Made by a program: the position numbers and the translations under genes
Shown: one piece after another, positions 8,811 through 18,084 of the stretch
Layout of the letters: each line of letters begins with the position of its first letter
Numbering within the stretch: the stretch's first letter is position 1
Origin: Edaphobacter aggregans DSM 19364
Lineage (GTDB): Bacteria > Acidobacteriota > Terriglobia > Terriglobales > Acidobacteriaceae
NCBI RefSeq assembly: GCF_000745965.1
Contig: NZ_JQKI01000002.1
Span: forward strand, 62,001-126,000
Direction: 5' to 3'
DNA length: 64,000 bases
Notes under the pieces: generated by a model
Told to the model about the DNA's origin: nothing
The model's input: only the letters and a program-made list of their open reading frames with translations
The model's database searches: none

Positions 8811-9917
8811 CTATACGGCGTGCATCGCCTGACGGCGGTCGATGGATTCGGCCAGCGCCTGGTGCACGCGTTTGCCCATCTCTTGTGTGCTGACGAGCTG
8901 AACGTTCTCGCCTCCGCGGGCGATGTCGGCGGTGCGGTAGCCTGCTGCGAGAACCTTGTGGACGGCCGCCTCGACGGCGCGTGCGTCCTGCTCGAGATTC
9001 GCCGAGTGACGCAGCACCATGGCCGCGGTGAGGATCGCGCCGAGCGGATTCGCCTTGCCGGTTCCGGCGATATCAGGCGCCGAGCCGTGCACAGGCTCGT
9101 AAAGATTAACCTTGCCGCCGATGGTCGCTGAGGGCAGCATGCCGAGCGAGCCGGTGATGACGCCTGCCTCGTCGGAGAGTATGTCGCCGAAGAGATTCTC
9201 GGTGAGCACGACGTCGAAGTTGCGCGGCGTGTTCATGATGTGCATCGCCATCGAGTCGACGAGCTGATGCTCGAGCGTGATCTCGGGATAGTCCTTTGCG
9301 ACCTCGGTCACGGTTGCGCGCCAGAGCTGTGAGACCTCAAGGACATTGGCCTTGTCGACCGAGGTGACCTTCTTGCGACGCTTGGAGGCGAGCTCGAACG
9401 CGACGCGAGCCACACGGACGACTTCGTCGCGGGTGTACCGCATGGTGTTGATGGCCTCGTTCGTCTCCTTGTTCCACCAGCGGGGTGTGCCGAAGTAGAG
9501 GCCACCGAGCAGCTCGCGAACGAAGAGAATATCGGTGTCCTTTGTGACCTCAGGGCGCAACGGAGAGCTGGCCGCGAGTGCGGCATAGGCAACGGAGGGG
9601 CGAAGGTTCGCGAAGCCGCCGAGCGCCTGGCGGATCTGCAGCAGTCCGGCCTCAGGGCGCTTGTCGGGTGTAAGCGCGTTGAACTTGTTGTCGCCGACTG
9701 CGCCCAGCAGAACAGCATCGGAGTCGAGCGCTGCATCAAGCGTTGCTGTGGGCAGGGGAGATCCGGTCTCGGTGATGGCGACGCCGCCGATCAGGCCTTC
9801 GACGAAGGTGAACTCGTGCCCGCCAAGCTCTGCGACAGCGCGCAGAATATTGGTGGCTTCACGGGTGACTTCTGGACCGATGCCGTCGCCGGCGAAGACT
9901 GCAAGTTTGAGACGCAT
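8811..9917 (-). CDS. leuB: 3-isopropylmalate dehydrogenase
   Basis: NAD-dependent oxidative decarboxylation of 3-isopropylmalate, the third leucine-specific step. The 368-aa product starts MRLKLAVFAGDGIGPEVTRE and carries the RELLGGLYFG segment, the substrate-binding region and the NAD-site stretch EPVHGSAPDIAGTGKANP. Length and motifs are typical. It lies 87 bases downstream of leuA and 8 bases upstream of the small membrane protein. Confidence 0.96.
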   Translation of the reverse strand: MRLKLAVFAGDGIGPEVTREATNILRAVAELGGHEFTFVEGLIGGVAITETGSPLPTATLDAALDSDAVLLGAVGDNKFNALTPDKRPEAGLLQIRQALGGFANLRPSVAYAALAASSPLRPEVTKDTDILFVRELLGGLYFGTPRWWNKETNEAINTMRYTRDEVVRVARVAFELASKRRKKVTSVDKANVLEVSQLWRATVTEVAKDYPEITLEHQLVDSMAMHIMNTPRNFDVVLTENLFGDILSDEAGVITGSLGMLPSATIGGKVNLYEPVHGSAPDIAGTGKANPLGAILTAAMVLRHSANLEQDARAVEAAVHKVLAAGYRTADIARGGENVQLVSTQEMGKRVHQALAESIDRRQAMHAV

Positions 9918-10004
9918 TCGCTATTCCTTCTGATGAGGGTGTGAGGGCCTTGCGCCCTGCTCTTCGTAACTTCTCGAACCTTCTTTTGCGCGAACTCGAT
10001 AGGT

Positions 10005-11186
10005 TTAGGTCGCCGCAGCGACGACGACAGCCTTCTCCGGCTTGAGCAGGCCAAGGATGTCCTGGTCGTAGATGGACTTCTTGCGATCGGCCAGCTCGGT
10101 AAAGCGGTGGTAGACCTCGTCGAGCTGTTCGCGCGTGAGCGTGTGGCCAAGCTTTTCGAGGCGGTCGGCAAGGGCGCGGCGGCCGGAGTGTTTGCCGAGC
10201 ACAAGGTTTGTGTTGCCCGCGCCGACAGAGGCGGGCGTCATGATCTCGTAGGTCAGAGGATTGGCCAGCATGCCGTGCTGATGGATTCCCGACTCGTGCG
10301 CAAAGGCGTTTGCCCCGACGACGGCTTTGTTGGGGGCCGCTCCGAAGCTGATGCACTCGGCCAGCATCTGGCTGGTGGGGAAGAGCTTCTCCATCTTGAT
10401 GTTGCTTGTGTACGGGAACTGATCGCGTCGAACCATCAGCGCCGCGGCGATCTCTTCGAGAGCAGCGTTTCCGGCACGCTCGCCGATACCGTTGATCGTG
10501 CACTCCACCTGTCGCGCGCCGCCCCGGATGCCGGCCAGCGAGTTGGCGACTGCCATGCCGAGATCGTCGTGGCAGTGCGTGGAGAGCACGACGTTCTCGG
10601 CGCCGGGAACGCGTTGCTTGACCATGCGGAAGATCGCTTCGTACTCCGCAGGGGTGGTGTAACCAACGGTGTCTGGAATATTGATGGTCGTCGCTCCCGC
10701 CTGCACAGCGACCGTAATCATCTTCACCAGGAACTCGGGGTCGGTGCGGGTGCTGTCCTCGGTGGAGAACTCGACGTCGTCGGTGTACGTCAGCGCCTGC
10801 CGCACCGATTCCGCCACCTGGTCCAGCGCCTGCTCGCGGGTGATGCGCAGCTTGTACTCAAGATGCAGGTCCGAGGAGGCGAGGAAGATATGGATGCGGT
10901 TCGACGCTGCGGGCTGGATGGCGCGACCGGCGGCGTCGATGTCCTCACGCTTGCAGCGCGCCAGCGATGCAACGCGCGTGCCCTTCACCTCGTGTGCAAT
11001 CGCCTGCACGGCCGCGAAGTCGCCCTCGGACGCGATGGCGAAGCCGGCCTCGAGGATATCAACGCCGAGGTCACGAAGCTGGTGCGCCATGCGTAGCTTC
11101 TCATCGTGGTGCATGGTGCATCCCGGTGACTGCTCGCCGTCGCGCAGTGTGGTGTCGAAGAAGACGATTTGATTTGGATCACGCAT
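10005..11186 (-). CDS. leuA: 2-isopropylmalate synthase, catalytic part only
   Basis: Condenses acetyl-CoA with 2-oxoisovalerate to start leucine synthesis. The 393-aa product has the metal- and substrate-binding motifs [42 protein letters not shown] and GKHSGRRAL. It then stops after a short helical tail ([18 protein letters not shown]). Classical LeuA continues about 110-130 residues further as the LeuA dimer/regulatory domain that binds leucine. Here only 87 bases separate the stop from leuB, so the domain is absent rather than frameshifted. Feedback control may be missing. A homocitrate-synthase-like role is possible but the leu operon context favours LeuA. Confidence 0.9.
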   Translation of the reverse strand: MRDPNQIVFFDTTLRDGEQSPGCTMHHDEKLRMAHQLRDLGVDILEAGFAIASEGDFAAVQAIAHEVKGTRVASLARCKREDIDAAGRAIQPAASNRIHIFLASSDLHLEYKLRITREQALDQVAESVRQALTYTDDVEFSTEDSTRTDPEFLVKMITVAVQAGATTINIPDTVGYTTPAEYEAIFRMVKQRVPGAENVVLSTHCHDDLGMAVANSLAGIRGGARQVECTINGIGERAGNAALEEIAAALMVRRDQFPYTSNIKMEKLFPTSQMLAECISFGAAPNKAVVGANAFAHESGIHQHGMLANPLTYEIMTPASVGAGNTNLVLGKHSGRRALADRLEKLGHTLTREQLDEVYHRFTELADRKKSIYDQDILGLLKPEKAVVVAAAT

Positions 11187-11211
11187 AGAACTCGCTCACT
11201 CTCCAACCTTC

Positions 11212-11226
11212 GCGTTATCATAACGC
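11212..11226. promoter_or_regulatory. Perfect 15-bp palindrome between leuA and a LysR gene
   Basis: GCGTTATCATAACGC reads identically on both strands about the central C. It lies 25 bases upstream of the leuA start and upstream of the divergent regulator. A dyad in the shared control region of a divergent LysR-target pair is the usual position of the regulator's binding site. Binding is inferred. Confidence 0.55.
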
Positions 11227-11304
11227 AGGCTTATGATGTTGGCGGGGTATATCAAAACTTCTAATCATTCTATTCGCCCCGCTAAGTCGCCGGCCCGAAA
11301 CGAG

Positions 11305-12234
11305 GTGCACTTGGATCTGGTCCAGATGGAGACCTTTCTGGCCGTCGCAGAAGAGCGCAGTTTCTCGCGGGCCGCCTCTCGGCTACATCGTACTCAGCCA
11401 GCGGTGAGTCAGGCAATCGCGAAGCTCGAGAGTGAGCTGGGCGAGGTGCTCTTCGACCGCTCCTCCCGCGATGGGACCCTGACCGATGCAGGTGAAGTAT
11501 TGCGGGAGTATGCTGCTAAGTTGTTGAATCTGCGCAATGAAGCCTCCGGAGCCCTGACCGAGTTGCGCTCCCTGCACCGGGGCCGGCTGAATCTGGCAGC
11601 CAATGAATACACCTGTCTTTATCTGCTGCCGCTGCTGGATGAGTTCCGCAGGCAGAACCCTCGGATCAAACTGGCGGTGCAGCGCTCCCTCGCGAGCCGG
11701 ATCCCCGACGAGATTCTGCTTCATTCGGTCGAGTTTGGGGTGCTTTCGTTTCGGCCGGAAGACGCGCAGATCCGGTCGATCGTGGTCTACCGGGATGAGC
11801 TGGCCTTTGTGGTCAACCCGCGCCATCCGCTGGCCGGGGCAGGGAACGTGTCGATCCGGCAGCTGGGTGCACAGAACTTTATCGCACACAATGTGCCCTC
11901 GCCGCAGCGGCAGAAGGTGATCCAGACCTTTCGCAGGTACAAAACTCCGCTGCAGATGGGGGTGGAGCTGCCATCGCTGGAGGCGATCAAACGTTTCGTG
12001 GAGATGGGCAACGGTGTTGCGCTGGTGCCGCGGCTGACCGTCGAGCCGGAGCTGAAGAGCGGCGCGCTGGTCAAGGTCCCTATCCAAGAGCTGCAGATCG
12101 AACGCAAGCTGCGGCTGGTCTACCGCCGGCAGGCGAACCTCTCGCACGCCGCGCTGGCCTTGCTGAAGGTGGTCGAAGCGTATTCGACCGCGCACGGCGA
12201 CCCCTACTCCTTTCAGCAGGAGCGCGGGACATAG
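11305..12234 (+). CDS. LysR-type transcriptional regulator, divergent from leuA
   Basis: The N-terminus holds the winged helix-turn-helix (QMETFLAVAEERSFSRAASRLHRTQPAVSQAIAKLE), followed by the linker helix and a two-lobed effector-binding domain ending around residue 300. I chose the GTG at 11305 (V-H-L-D-L-V-Q) because homologous regulators start just before the DNA-binding helix; an ATG at 11233 would add 24 residues and place the start next to the palindrome. Transcription diverges from leuA. The simplest reading is a regulator of the leu-ilv operon, possibly replacing the feedback control missing from this LeuA. The effector is unknown. Confidence 0.85.
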   Translation: MHLDLVQMETFLAVAEERSFSRAASRLHRTQPAVSQAIAKLESELGEVLFDRSSRDGTLTDAGEVLREYAAKLLNLRNEASGALTELRSLHRGRLNLAANEYTCLYLLPLLDEFRRQNPRIKLAVQRSLASRIPDEILLHSVEFGVLSFRPEDAQIRSIVVYRDELAFVVNPRHPLAGAGNVSIRQLGAQNFIAHNVPSPQRQKVIQTFRRYKTPLQMGVELPSLEAIKRFVEMGNGVALVPRLTVEPELKSGALVKVPIQELQIERKLRLVYRRQANLSHAALALLKVVEAYSTAHGDPYSFQQERGT

Positions 12235-12375
12235 CCGTCGCATTAATTAACGCCCCCGCGACAATTAATTTCCGTCGTCGCAGAACATTTGCGAACGATC
12301 GACGTTTGAAAGAGCAGACTCTGGGCGCACCGGTACCTGAACGAAGTCAGGCGCCCATGGTGAGGTGAAATCCAT

Positions 12376-12822
12376 ATGAAGGTGACGAAGCTTCGCAAGG
12401 CAGGTATGCGGATGACCACGATCGCGTTGTGTAGTGGCGCGCTCTGTGCCGTTCCGATGATGGCGCAGGATACGGCGCCGGCAGCTCCACAGGGACAGAT
12501 GGGGCCGAGAGGCCGAGGCATGGAAGCCCGGCAGTTGGAGATGCTGACCCAAAAGCTGAATCTGACTGAGGATCAGCAGACCCAGGTCAAGGCGATCGAC
12601 GAGGACACCCGAAAGCAGATGATGGCGTTGCGCAACGACAACTCACTCTCGCAGGACGACCGGCACGCGAAGATGATGGACATTCGCAAGAGCTCCCAGG
12701 ACAAGATTCGCGCCATCCTAACTGACGATCAGAAGACGAAGTACGACGCGATGCAGGCCGAGATGAAGGAGAGGATGAAGGAGCGTCAGCAGGGAGCCGC
12801 ACCGCCTGCTCCTCCGCAGTAG
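12376..12822 (+). CDS. Periplasmic Spy/CpxP-like LTxxQ protein
   Basis: A 148-aa protein with a signal peptide (to about residue 30, SGALCAVPMMAQ) and a helical mature part containing two LTxxQ motifs, LTEDQQTQ and LTDDQKTK. These repeats mark the Spy/CpxP superfamily of periplasmic chaperones and stress sensors. The tail is proline-rich (APPAPPQ). It stands alone between the LysR gene and an outer-membrane protein, with its own terminator downstream. The role is inferred from the motif, not the context. Confidence 0.75.
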   Translation: MKVTKLRKAGMRMTTIALCSGALCAVPMMAQDTAPAAPQGQMGPRGRGMEARQLEMLTQKLNLTEDQQTQVKAIDEDTRKQMMALRNDNSLSQDDRHAKMMDIRKSSQDKIRAILTDDQKTKYDAMQAEMKERMKERQQGAAPPAPPQ

Positions 12823-12848
12823 TTCCGTGTCGAACGACCAATCCGAAT

Positions 12849-12881
12849 GGCCGGAGGAGATCCCATCCTCTGGCCTTTCTT
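12849..12881 (+). terminator. Rho-independent terminator after the Spy-like gene
   Basis: GGCCGGAGGA (12849-12858) pairs with TCCTCTGGCC (12866-12875) with one G-T wobble, followed by TTTCTT. It lies 27 bases after the stop codon. Confidence 0.7.
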
Positions 12882-13002
12882 CGTTCCAGGCCCTTTCCTT
12901 ACGGCCCCTGCGGTTACAATGAAGGGACGGTAACGATGGCGCTCGGTAACGACACGTCTGCCGAAGCCGCTCTTGGACGATTTCGAAGGGATCTAGCGAA
13001 GA

Positions 13003-13599
13003 ATGAAGAAGACGATGTTGTTGGGCGCGCTGATGTTGTTGGCGTCCGCCGGATTTGCACAGGAGAGTCGGCAGGATGCAAGCGTGAGCGTGATCGGTGT
13101 GTTTACGCCGCAGGTTAACGGCAACGCGGTAAAGCTAAGTACGACGAGCACCATCGGCTTCCTGGGAAGCTACCGGTACATGCTGACGCCTCGCAGCGCG
13201 CTCGAGATGAACTACTCCTTTGCGCAGTATGACTCGCGGTACACCACCAGCAATCTGCCCTTTGTCCGGGTTCACACGCGCCAGCAGGAGATCAGCGGCG
13301 CCTACGTCTATAACCTGAACTACAGAAGGTTCAATCCATTCCTCGAAGCCGGCGTGGGTGGCCTGATCTTTACTCCGATTCACGACTTCGGAACCACGAA
13401 CCTCGATACCAAGTCGAACACCAGTATCGGGGCGCTCTTCGGCGGCGGCCTGGCCTACGAGCTGAACCCCAGCTGGGACATCCGCGTGGAGTACCGCGGC
13501 TTTTTGGTGAAGGCGCCGGACTTCGGCATTCCGAACTTCAAGACGAATCGATGGGAGCTCGTCTCGATACCGGCCATCGGCGTCGCGTACCACTTCTAA
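13003..13599 (+). CDS. Small outer-membrane beta-barrel protein
   Basis: A 198-aa protein with a signal peptide (MKKTMLLGALMLLASAGFAQ) and alternating aromatic/polar strands typical of an eight-stranded barrel. It ends IGVAYHF, with the terminal phenylalanine expected of proteins folded by the BAM machinery. It resembles OmpA-like or opacity-type barrels in general shape. The ligand or role is unknown. It faces two further barrel genes on the opposite strand across a shared terminator. Confidence 0.75.
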   Translation: MKKTMLLGALMLLASAGFAQESRQDASVSVIGVFTPQVNGNAVKLSTTSTIGFLGSYRYMLTPRSALEMNYSFAQYDSRYTTSNLPFVRVHTRQQEISGAYVYNLNYRRFNPFLEAGVGGLIFTPIHDFGTTNLDTKSNTSIGALFGGGLAYELNPSWDIRVEYRGFLVKAPDFGIPNFKTNRWELVSIPAIGVAYHF

Positions 13600-13626
13600 G
13601 CGAGAGGCGAAGCGAAAGCACTCACG

Positions 13627-13654
13627 AAAAAGCCCCGGCGAGCCGGGGCTTTTC
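13627..13654. terminator. Bidirectional terminator between two convergent barrel genes
   Basis: AGCCCCGG (13631-13638) pairs with CCGGGGCT (13643-13650), flanked by A and T runs on either side, so it can end transcription in both directions. It lies 27 bases after the plus-strand gene and 22 bases after the minus-strand gene. Confidence 0.85.
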
Positions 13655-13675
13655 TGTCTCCACGCAGTGTCTGGC

Positions 13676-14230
13676 TCAGCGTTGCGACAGCTTGCCGGCC
13701 GGGAGGTGATACGCCACTCCGAAGGTAAAGACCGTCGGAGTGAGACCGTTCGGCGGGAAGCCCATCCAGTGCTGGTATTCGAAGTCGCCGCGCACGTTGA
13801 GGTAGCGAAGGACCCTGTAGTCGAGACCAGCGCCGCCGGCAAACATGTTGTAGGCGAGATTGGCCGTGGTCACTTTGTTCTGGGCGAAGTTGAACACGCC
13901 GCGCCCGTAGAGGAGCTTCACATAGGGGACATACCGCCCCCGGTATACGCGGGAGTAGCGTCCGCCGATCTCATAGGTCTTTTCGTAGATATTCGTCGGG
14001 CTGTCCTTGAGGAAGCGGAACTCTCCTTCGACGCCGAAGTGCTTGTAGAAATCGAAGTCCACGTAAATGGACGGGCCATTGACGCGGCGCGAAACATAGT
14101 CGGTGTTGGCATTGGCCAGGCCGGCGCCAATCTGGAGATCGCCCGCTCGCGAGGCCGTTGGGCTGGACTGGGCGACCAGGATGGCCGGCGCGCCGAGTAG
14201 GCTAATGACGATCAGAAACCTTTTGAACAC
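13676..14230 (-). CDS. Outer-membrane beta-barrel protein, paralogue A
   Basis: A 184-aa protein with a signal peptide (MFKRFLIVISLLGAPAILVAQ) and repeated amphipathic strands such as GPSIYVDFDFYKHFGVEGEFRF. Near the C-terminus it has WMGFPPNGLTPTVFTFGVAYH, a stretch nearly shared with the neighbouring gene at 14338-14880. The pair is a tandem duplication that has diverged. The structure is inferred from the strand pattern; the function is unknown. Confidence 0.75.
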   Translation of the reverse strand: MFKRFLIVISLLGAPAILVAQSSPTASRAGDLQIGAGLANANTDYVSRRVNGPSIYVDFDFYKHFGVEGEFRFLKDSPTNIYEKTYEIGGRYSRVYRGRYVPYVKLLYGRGVFNFAQNKVTTANLAYNMFAGGAGLDYRVLRYLNVRGDFEYQHWMGFPPNGLTPTVFTFGVAYHLPAGKLSQR

Positions 14231-14337
14231 TTACTTCCCCCTTATAAAGCGACCCTTGGCGAATCGGTAGGCCGGCAGGCAGCCTTGAAGTGGATAGGGC
14301 TGTTGAAGGCACGGTGCCAACGGAACAGCCGAAGACA

Positions 14338-14880
14338 TCAGCGAAAGGCGTAGGCCGCCCCGAAAGTAAAGACCATGGGTGATAGCCCATTGGGTGGAAA
14401 CCCGGGCCACTTCTGATACTCGAAATCGACGGCGCGAAGATTGATGTGTTTTGTCGTCACGACATCAATCCCGCCGCCGAAGGCGTAGATCTTATAAGTA
14501 TAGGTGGCATCTGGAACGTTGTCGTACTGGTACTGGAACCGACCGAGTCCAAAGAGAGCTTTAGCGTAGGGGCGGAGCCGGTTGTGGCGGAAGACATAGC
14601 GCGGCCCCAGCAGATAGGAGCTCTCTCCGATATCGGAGGGGGTAATCATGCTGGCCTTGTGAATGTCGCCCTCGATGCCCCAGTGCGGAGTGAGATCAAA
14701 GGTTCCGTAGATCGATACACCCTGCGTCGTCTTCCCGGCGTAGTCTGGGCTTACGACGGACCAGCCTGCCCCGATCTGGACGGTAGCCGTGCGCTCGGCC
14801 GTCGGCACCGCCTGACCGTGGGACCAGCGTGCGACCCACAGCAGGCAGGAAAACGAGCCGATATGGAAGAGGCGCCTCAA
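14338..14880 (-). CDS. Outer-membrane beta-barrel protein, paralogue B
   Basis: A 180-aa protein, upstream tandem partner of the gene at 13676-14230. It has a signal peptide (ending near SHGQA), the strand IYGTFDLTPHWGIEGD and the shared C-terminal block WPGFPPNGLSPMVFTFGAAYAF. The two genes are 107 bases apart and probably share a promoter upstream of 14880. It ends in FR rather than a terminal F, so its assembly signal is one residue from the usual place. Confidence 0.75.
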   Translation of the reverse strand: MRRLFHIGSFSCLLWVARWSHGQAVPTAERTATVQIGAGWSVVSPDYAGKTTQGVSIYGTFDLTPHWGIEGDIHKASMITPSDIGESSYLLGPRYVFRHNRLRPYAKALFGLGRFQYQYDNVPDATYTYKIYAFGGGIDVVTTKHINLRAVDFEYQKWPGFPPNGLSPMVFTFGAAYAFR

Positions 14881-14966
14881 AACTGACTTGGCTCCAAAGG
14901 ATCAGCTGGTGGTTGAGGAGTGCAGAGACAGACTTGAAGCGTCTCCGCCCGGTTTTATGCGGATGT

Positions 14967-14993
14967 GGGGACCGGATTGTCTATCCGGTCCCC
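14967..14993. terminator. Strong inverted repeat downstream of the M48-like gene
   Basis: GGGGACCGGAT (14967-14977) pairs perfectly with ATCCGGTCCCC (14983-14993) around a 5-base loop. It sits 14 bases past the stop of the minus-strand gene at 15008. It lacks a clear U-run on that strand, so it may be an RNA-stabilising hairpin rather than an intrinsic terminator. Confidence 0.5.
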
Positions 14994-15007
14994 GTGTGTC
15001 GTTGACG

Positions 15008-16891
15008 TTAGTTCTGCGGTTGCGGTGCCGGGGGCGTGGCCGCAGGTGCTGCGGCACCCGTGTTATCGGCCGGTGCTGGCGTCCCACCAGCCGGCGCGGC
15101 GGCTGGTGGAGCACCACCTGCCGGTGCCGCGGCTGCATCGGCGGGTGGCTTGTAGTAGCCCAGTTTGATGTAGACAGGCTCTACCTCGAAGGGCATCTTG
15201 TCAGCCGGGGAGAGCAGCGGCTCGTAGGCAGCGTGCAGCGTGATCACCTGGTCGGTCCAGGGATCGCGGCGCAGGAAGGTGGAGAGCGGCATCGCGGCCT
15301 GCTGCTTCAGGTCGTTCATGTCGAGCTTGGGACTCTTGGCCATCATGGCCGCCATCCAGAAGGTCGAATCGTTGTCGCTCTTCACCAGGCCATCACCGAT
15401 CATCGGCTCGTTCAGCGCCTTCAGCGACTTCACACGCTGTTGGAGCTGCTGCAGGTAGAGTCCAAAGTACTGCTGCCCGCCCTCGAGTTCCTTCGCGCTC
15501 AACAGCTCGATCGCCTTCTTGGCGGCCGCGGTGTTGTCGGCGTCGGTGTGGTGCATCGGGATACGGTTGAAGACCGAGGTGGTGGGGAAGAGCAGCCGGT
15601 CGTTGAAGGCATACTTCGTGTCAAGCCGGTGCGCCAGGATGATGTGCGCGATCTGGAACGCGAGCAGGGCATTCAGGTTGCCCATCTGCTGAGCGCCGTC
15701 CTGGCTGACGATTGCGGTCGTGTCGAGCAGGCTCTTGGACAGGATGATCGTGTTGCCCACGGCGATCGACTCGAGAGGCTCGGTCAGCAGCGTGCGACAG
15801 CGGATCGGACGCGAGAGCGTGATGTTGTTATAGGCCAGAATATTGCCGGCCAGCGCTTCGAGGGTCTTGTCGAACTCGCTGGGGGCATCGAGCAGACCAG
15901 CCTGGAAGAGTCGCTCCACGACGTTGTCCTCGGCCTGCTGGACCCAGGCGCGCTGCGCTCCCAGCGGCGAGACGTCCTGCGCCTCGTTGCTGACGTCGGT
16001 GGCGCCCACCACGTCCAGCGAGGTGTTCTCGGCCTCCTTCTGCGGGACCTTCAGCACGTAACCCCAGATGTGGTTAATCGCCTTGAACTTCAAGCTGCGG
16101 CTCACGCTCTTCGAGTCGCTCTCTTCCACATAGAACGAGGTCGGCAGCCACAAGTCGGGTTGGACGTTCGTGCGCCAGCTGTCGAAGTGGTAGTACTCGC
16201 GCGAGTCCTTCTCCGTACCTGCGAAGTTGCCGTTGAACCGGACGACGTTGCCTTCGCGCGTCTCCACCCAGATGCGACCAAAGAAGCGGCCGGTGGCGCG
16301 CTTGCCGTTGGAGGGGGTTACGTCGAAGACCGCAGTGGGCGTGGTCCCCAGAAACTCATTGCGAACGTAGCCGAAGGCATAGTGCTGGCGGTCGAAGTCG
16401 TTCGAGTCCATCAGCAGCATCTGGATGAAGCCGGCCTCGCTGAAGTTCAGGTGGAGGCTGCTGCCGAGGCCGGTGATGAAGGAGGCAGAGTGCCGGAAGA
16501 ATCCGAACTTGCCGCTGTCGTTGGCGCCCTGCGAGGTGGACTTGTTGACCTCGTAGTTGCTCCCGCCGATGATCTTGTTGAACTCGACGCGACCGAGGAA
16601 GTGCTGGTCAGAGTCGGGAACCTGGCCCAGCTGCGGGTCGGGCCGCATGTTCTGGATGTAGGTCTCAACCAGCGGAGCGCGCTCCTTGACGGTCTTGATG
16701 ACCACCTTCTCCCGCGCAATCGCCTTGTCGATCAGCTGGTTCTGGCTCGCCGTCAGCTTGCGCGCCGGAAGAATGTCCTGGTCCGTCTTTTTCTTGCCCA
16801 GCGGCGGAAGGCTGTGAGCCGCCTGCACGGAGAACGTCGTTGCGAGGAATGCCAGCGTGAGACCGGCGATGGGCTGTTTCCGGAAGATCAT
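15008..16891 (-). CDS. Exported M48-metalloprotease-like protein with degenerate zinc motif
   Basis: A 627-aa protein with a signal peptide (residues 1 to about 27, ending VQAAHS) and a long N-terminal region of unknown fold. A segment around residues 400-430 (LLAFQIAHIILAHRLDTKY) aligns in pattern with the M48 peptidase helix HExxH but reads QIAHI, so the first histidine and the catalytic glutamate are gone. The last 50 residues are an alanine/proline/glycine-rich low-complexity tail. It is likely periplasmic or outer-membrane associated and probably has no peptidase activity. The flanking genes encode barrels and a TonB protein. Confidence 0.65.
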   Translation of the reverse strand: MIFRKQPIAGLTLAFLATTFSVQAAHSLPPLGKKKTDQDILPARKLTASQNQLIDKAIAREKVVIKTVKERAPLVETYIQNMRPDPQLGQVPDSDQHFLGRVEFNKIIGGSNYEVNKSTSQGANDSGKFGFFRHSASFITGLGSSLHLNFSEAGFIQMLLMDSNDFDRQHYAFGYVRNEFLGTTPTAVFDVTPSNGKRATGRFFGRIWVETREGNVVRFNGNFAGTEKDSREYYHFDSWRTNVQPDLWLPTSFYVEESDSKSVSRSLKFKAINHIWGYVLKVPQKEAENTSLDVVGATDVSNEAQDVSPLGAQRAWVQQAEDNVVERLFQAGLLDAPSEFDKTLEALAGNILAYNNITLSRPIRCRTLLTEPLESIAVGNTIILSKSLLDTTAIVSQDGAQQMGNLNALLAFQIAHIILAHRLDTKYAFNDRLLFPTTSVFNRIPMHHTDADNTAAAKKAIELLSAKELEGGQQYFGLYLQQLQQRVKSLKALNEPMIGDGLVKSDNDSTFWMAAMMAKSPKLDMNDLKQQAAMPLSTFLRRDPWTDQVITLHAAYEPLLSPADKMPFEVEPVYIKLGYYKPPADAAAAPAGGAPPAAAPAGGTPAPADNTGAAAPAATPPAPQPQN

Positions 16892-16992
16892 ATCTTTACG
16901 GCTCCTGCGGTGACCTCTAGGTCATCCTTGGTTGGTCTTGATGCTAGTTGCTGATTTTGTGAAGTACAACCGGGGAAACATCAGAAGGAAGC

Positions 16993-18084
16993 TTATCCAG
17001 CAAGCTGGAAGGCGACGTTGACGACACCCTCCCAATCAACTGGATTTCCCGATGCATCCGTAGCGGGTTGAAAACGCGTTGACTGAACGGCATGGATGGC
17101 TGAGTCGCCAAGCCCGTGGCCAAGATCGCTGGTGACGCCGAGCACCTGCACAGCCCCTGTCGACGAGACCCGCAGTCTGACCGAGACGGTCCCTTCGATA
17201 TGCAGCCTGATGGCCTCCGCCGTGTACACCGGCTTCGGCTTGAAGATAACCTTCGGAGCCTTGGCGGTGGGCGCTGCCGGTCCGCTGGGCTTCGGCATAG
17301 GCGGAGGAATGGCCTGACCCAGATTCACTGGGCCCGCAACACGAGTTGGAGAGTTCAGAGGTCCGGTGCCGCCAGTGACGCCGAGCTTCACACCCTGAAC
17401 CGGCCGGGCTCCGTTGCCGGCCATGTTCTGGCTGTTCGGCGATCCCGAGCCGAGGCTCACCGCAGTGGCGCGTGGGCCGCTGCCGGTGTTGGAGGCAGGC
17501 ATTCCCGCCATTCCTGCCTGGCCCAGGTTCACAGCGCTGGTCGCCGGACGATTCGAGGGAGCGATCGGATTGTTCGCCTGGCCGAGCGCAACCGGGGCCG
17601 GATGCGGCGAGTTGTTCACCACCGCGGCGGGCTGCGCGTGCGCCAGCGTGACGACCCTCGGCGCCGGCGGCGCGATCACCTGCTTCGGGGGAGCGGGAGG
17701 AACCACCGGTACCGGCTGGGTCATCTTCACCTCAGGAATCTTCGGCGGATCGGGAAGCTTGACCTCAGGCATCTTGATCTTCGGAGGCTCGACCTTCACC
17801 TGTGGGACCGGGGGAAGCGGCGGCGGCTTGGGAATAATCTTTGGCTTGATCGGCTCGACTTCCTTCGGCAGGGGAGCGATGCTCACCTCCGTAAGCTTGG
17901 GCCGGTTGTCCATCGTCTTCTTGGCTGCGGCCCCCACGATGCAGACCACAATCGCAATAAAGACGTTCAGCGTGATTGAGGTGAACAGCGATGACTTGCT
18001 CTGCTGCCCGTCATGGAGAACGCCGAAGTGCGAGAACTGCATGCTCGGCGGAGCGGGATCATCGGTGCGAAGCGGCTTAGCCAT
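16993..18084 (-). CDS. TonB-family energy-transducing protein
   Basis: The 363-aa product has one membrane helix near residues 30-55 (SLFTSITLNVFIAIVVCIVG) and a long proline/lysine/valine-rich periplasmic spacer (KPKIIPKPPPLPPVP). The C-terminal TonB domain of about 80 residues contains FKPKPVYTAEAIRLHIEGTV and ends FQPATDASGNPVDWEGVVNV. TonB couples the proton motive force to outer-membrane transporters. I chose the ATG at 18084, preceded by AAAGGAAC; a longer frame reaches 18339 but has no ribosome site. No exbB/exbD is adjacent. Confidence 0.85.
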   Translation of the reverse strand: MAKPLRTDDPAPPSMQFSHFGVLHDGQQSKSSLFTSITLNVFIAIVVCIVGAAAKKTMDNRPKLTEVSIAPLPKEVEPIKPKIIPKPPPLPPVPQVKVEPPKIKMPEVKLPDPPKIPEVKMTQPVPVVPPAPPKQVIAPPAPRVVTLAHAQPAAVVNNSPHPAPVALGQANNPIAPSNRPATSAVNLGQAGMAGMPASNTGSGPRATAVSLGSGSPNSQNMAGNGARPVQGVKLGVTGGTGPLNSPTRVAGPVNLGQAIPPPMPKPSGPAAPTAKAPKVIFKPKPVYTAEAIRLHIEGTVSVRLRVSSTGAVQVLGVTSDLGHGLGDSAIHAVQSTRFQPATDASGNPVDWEGVVNVAFQLAG

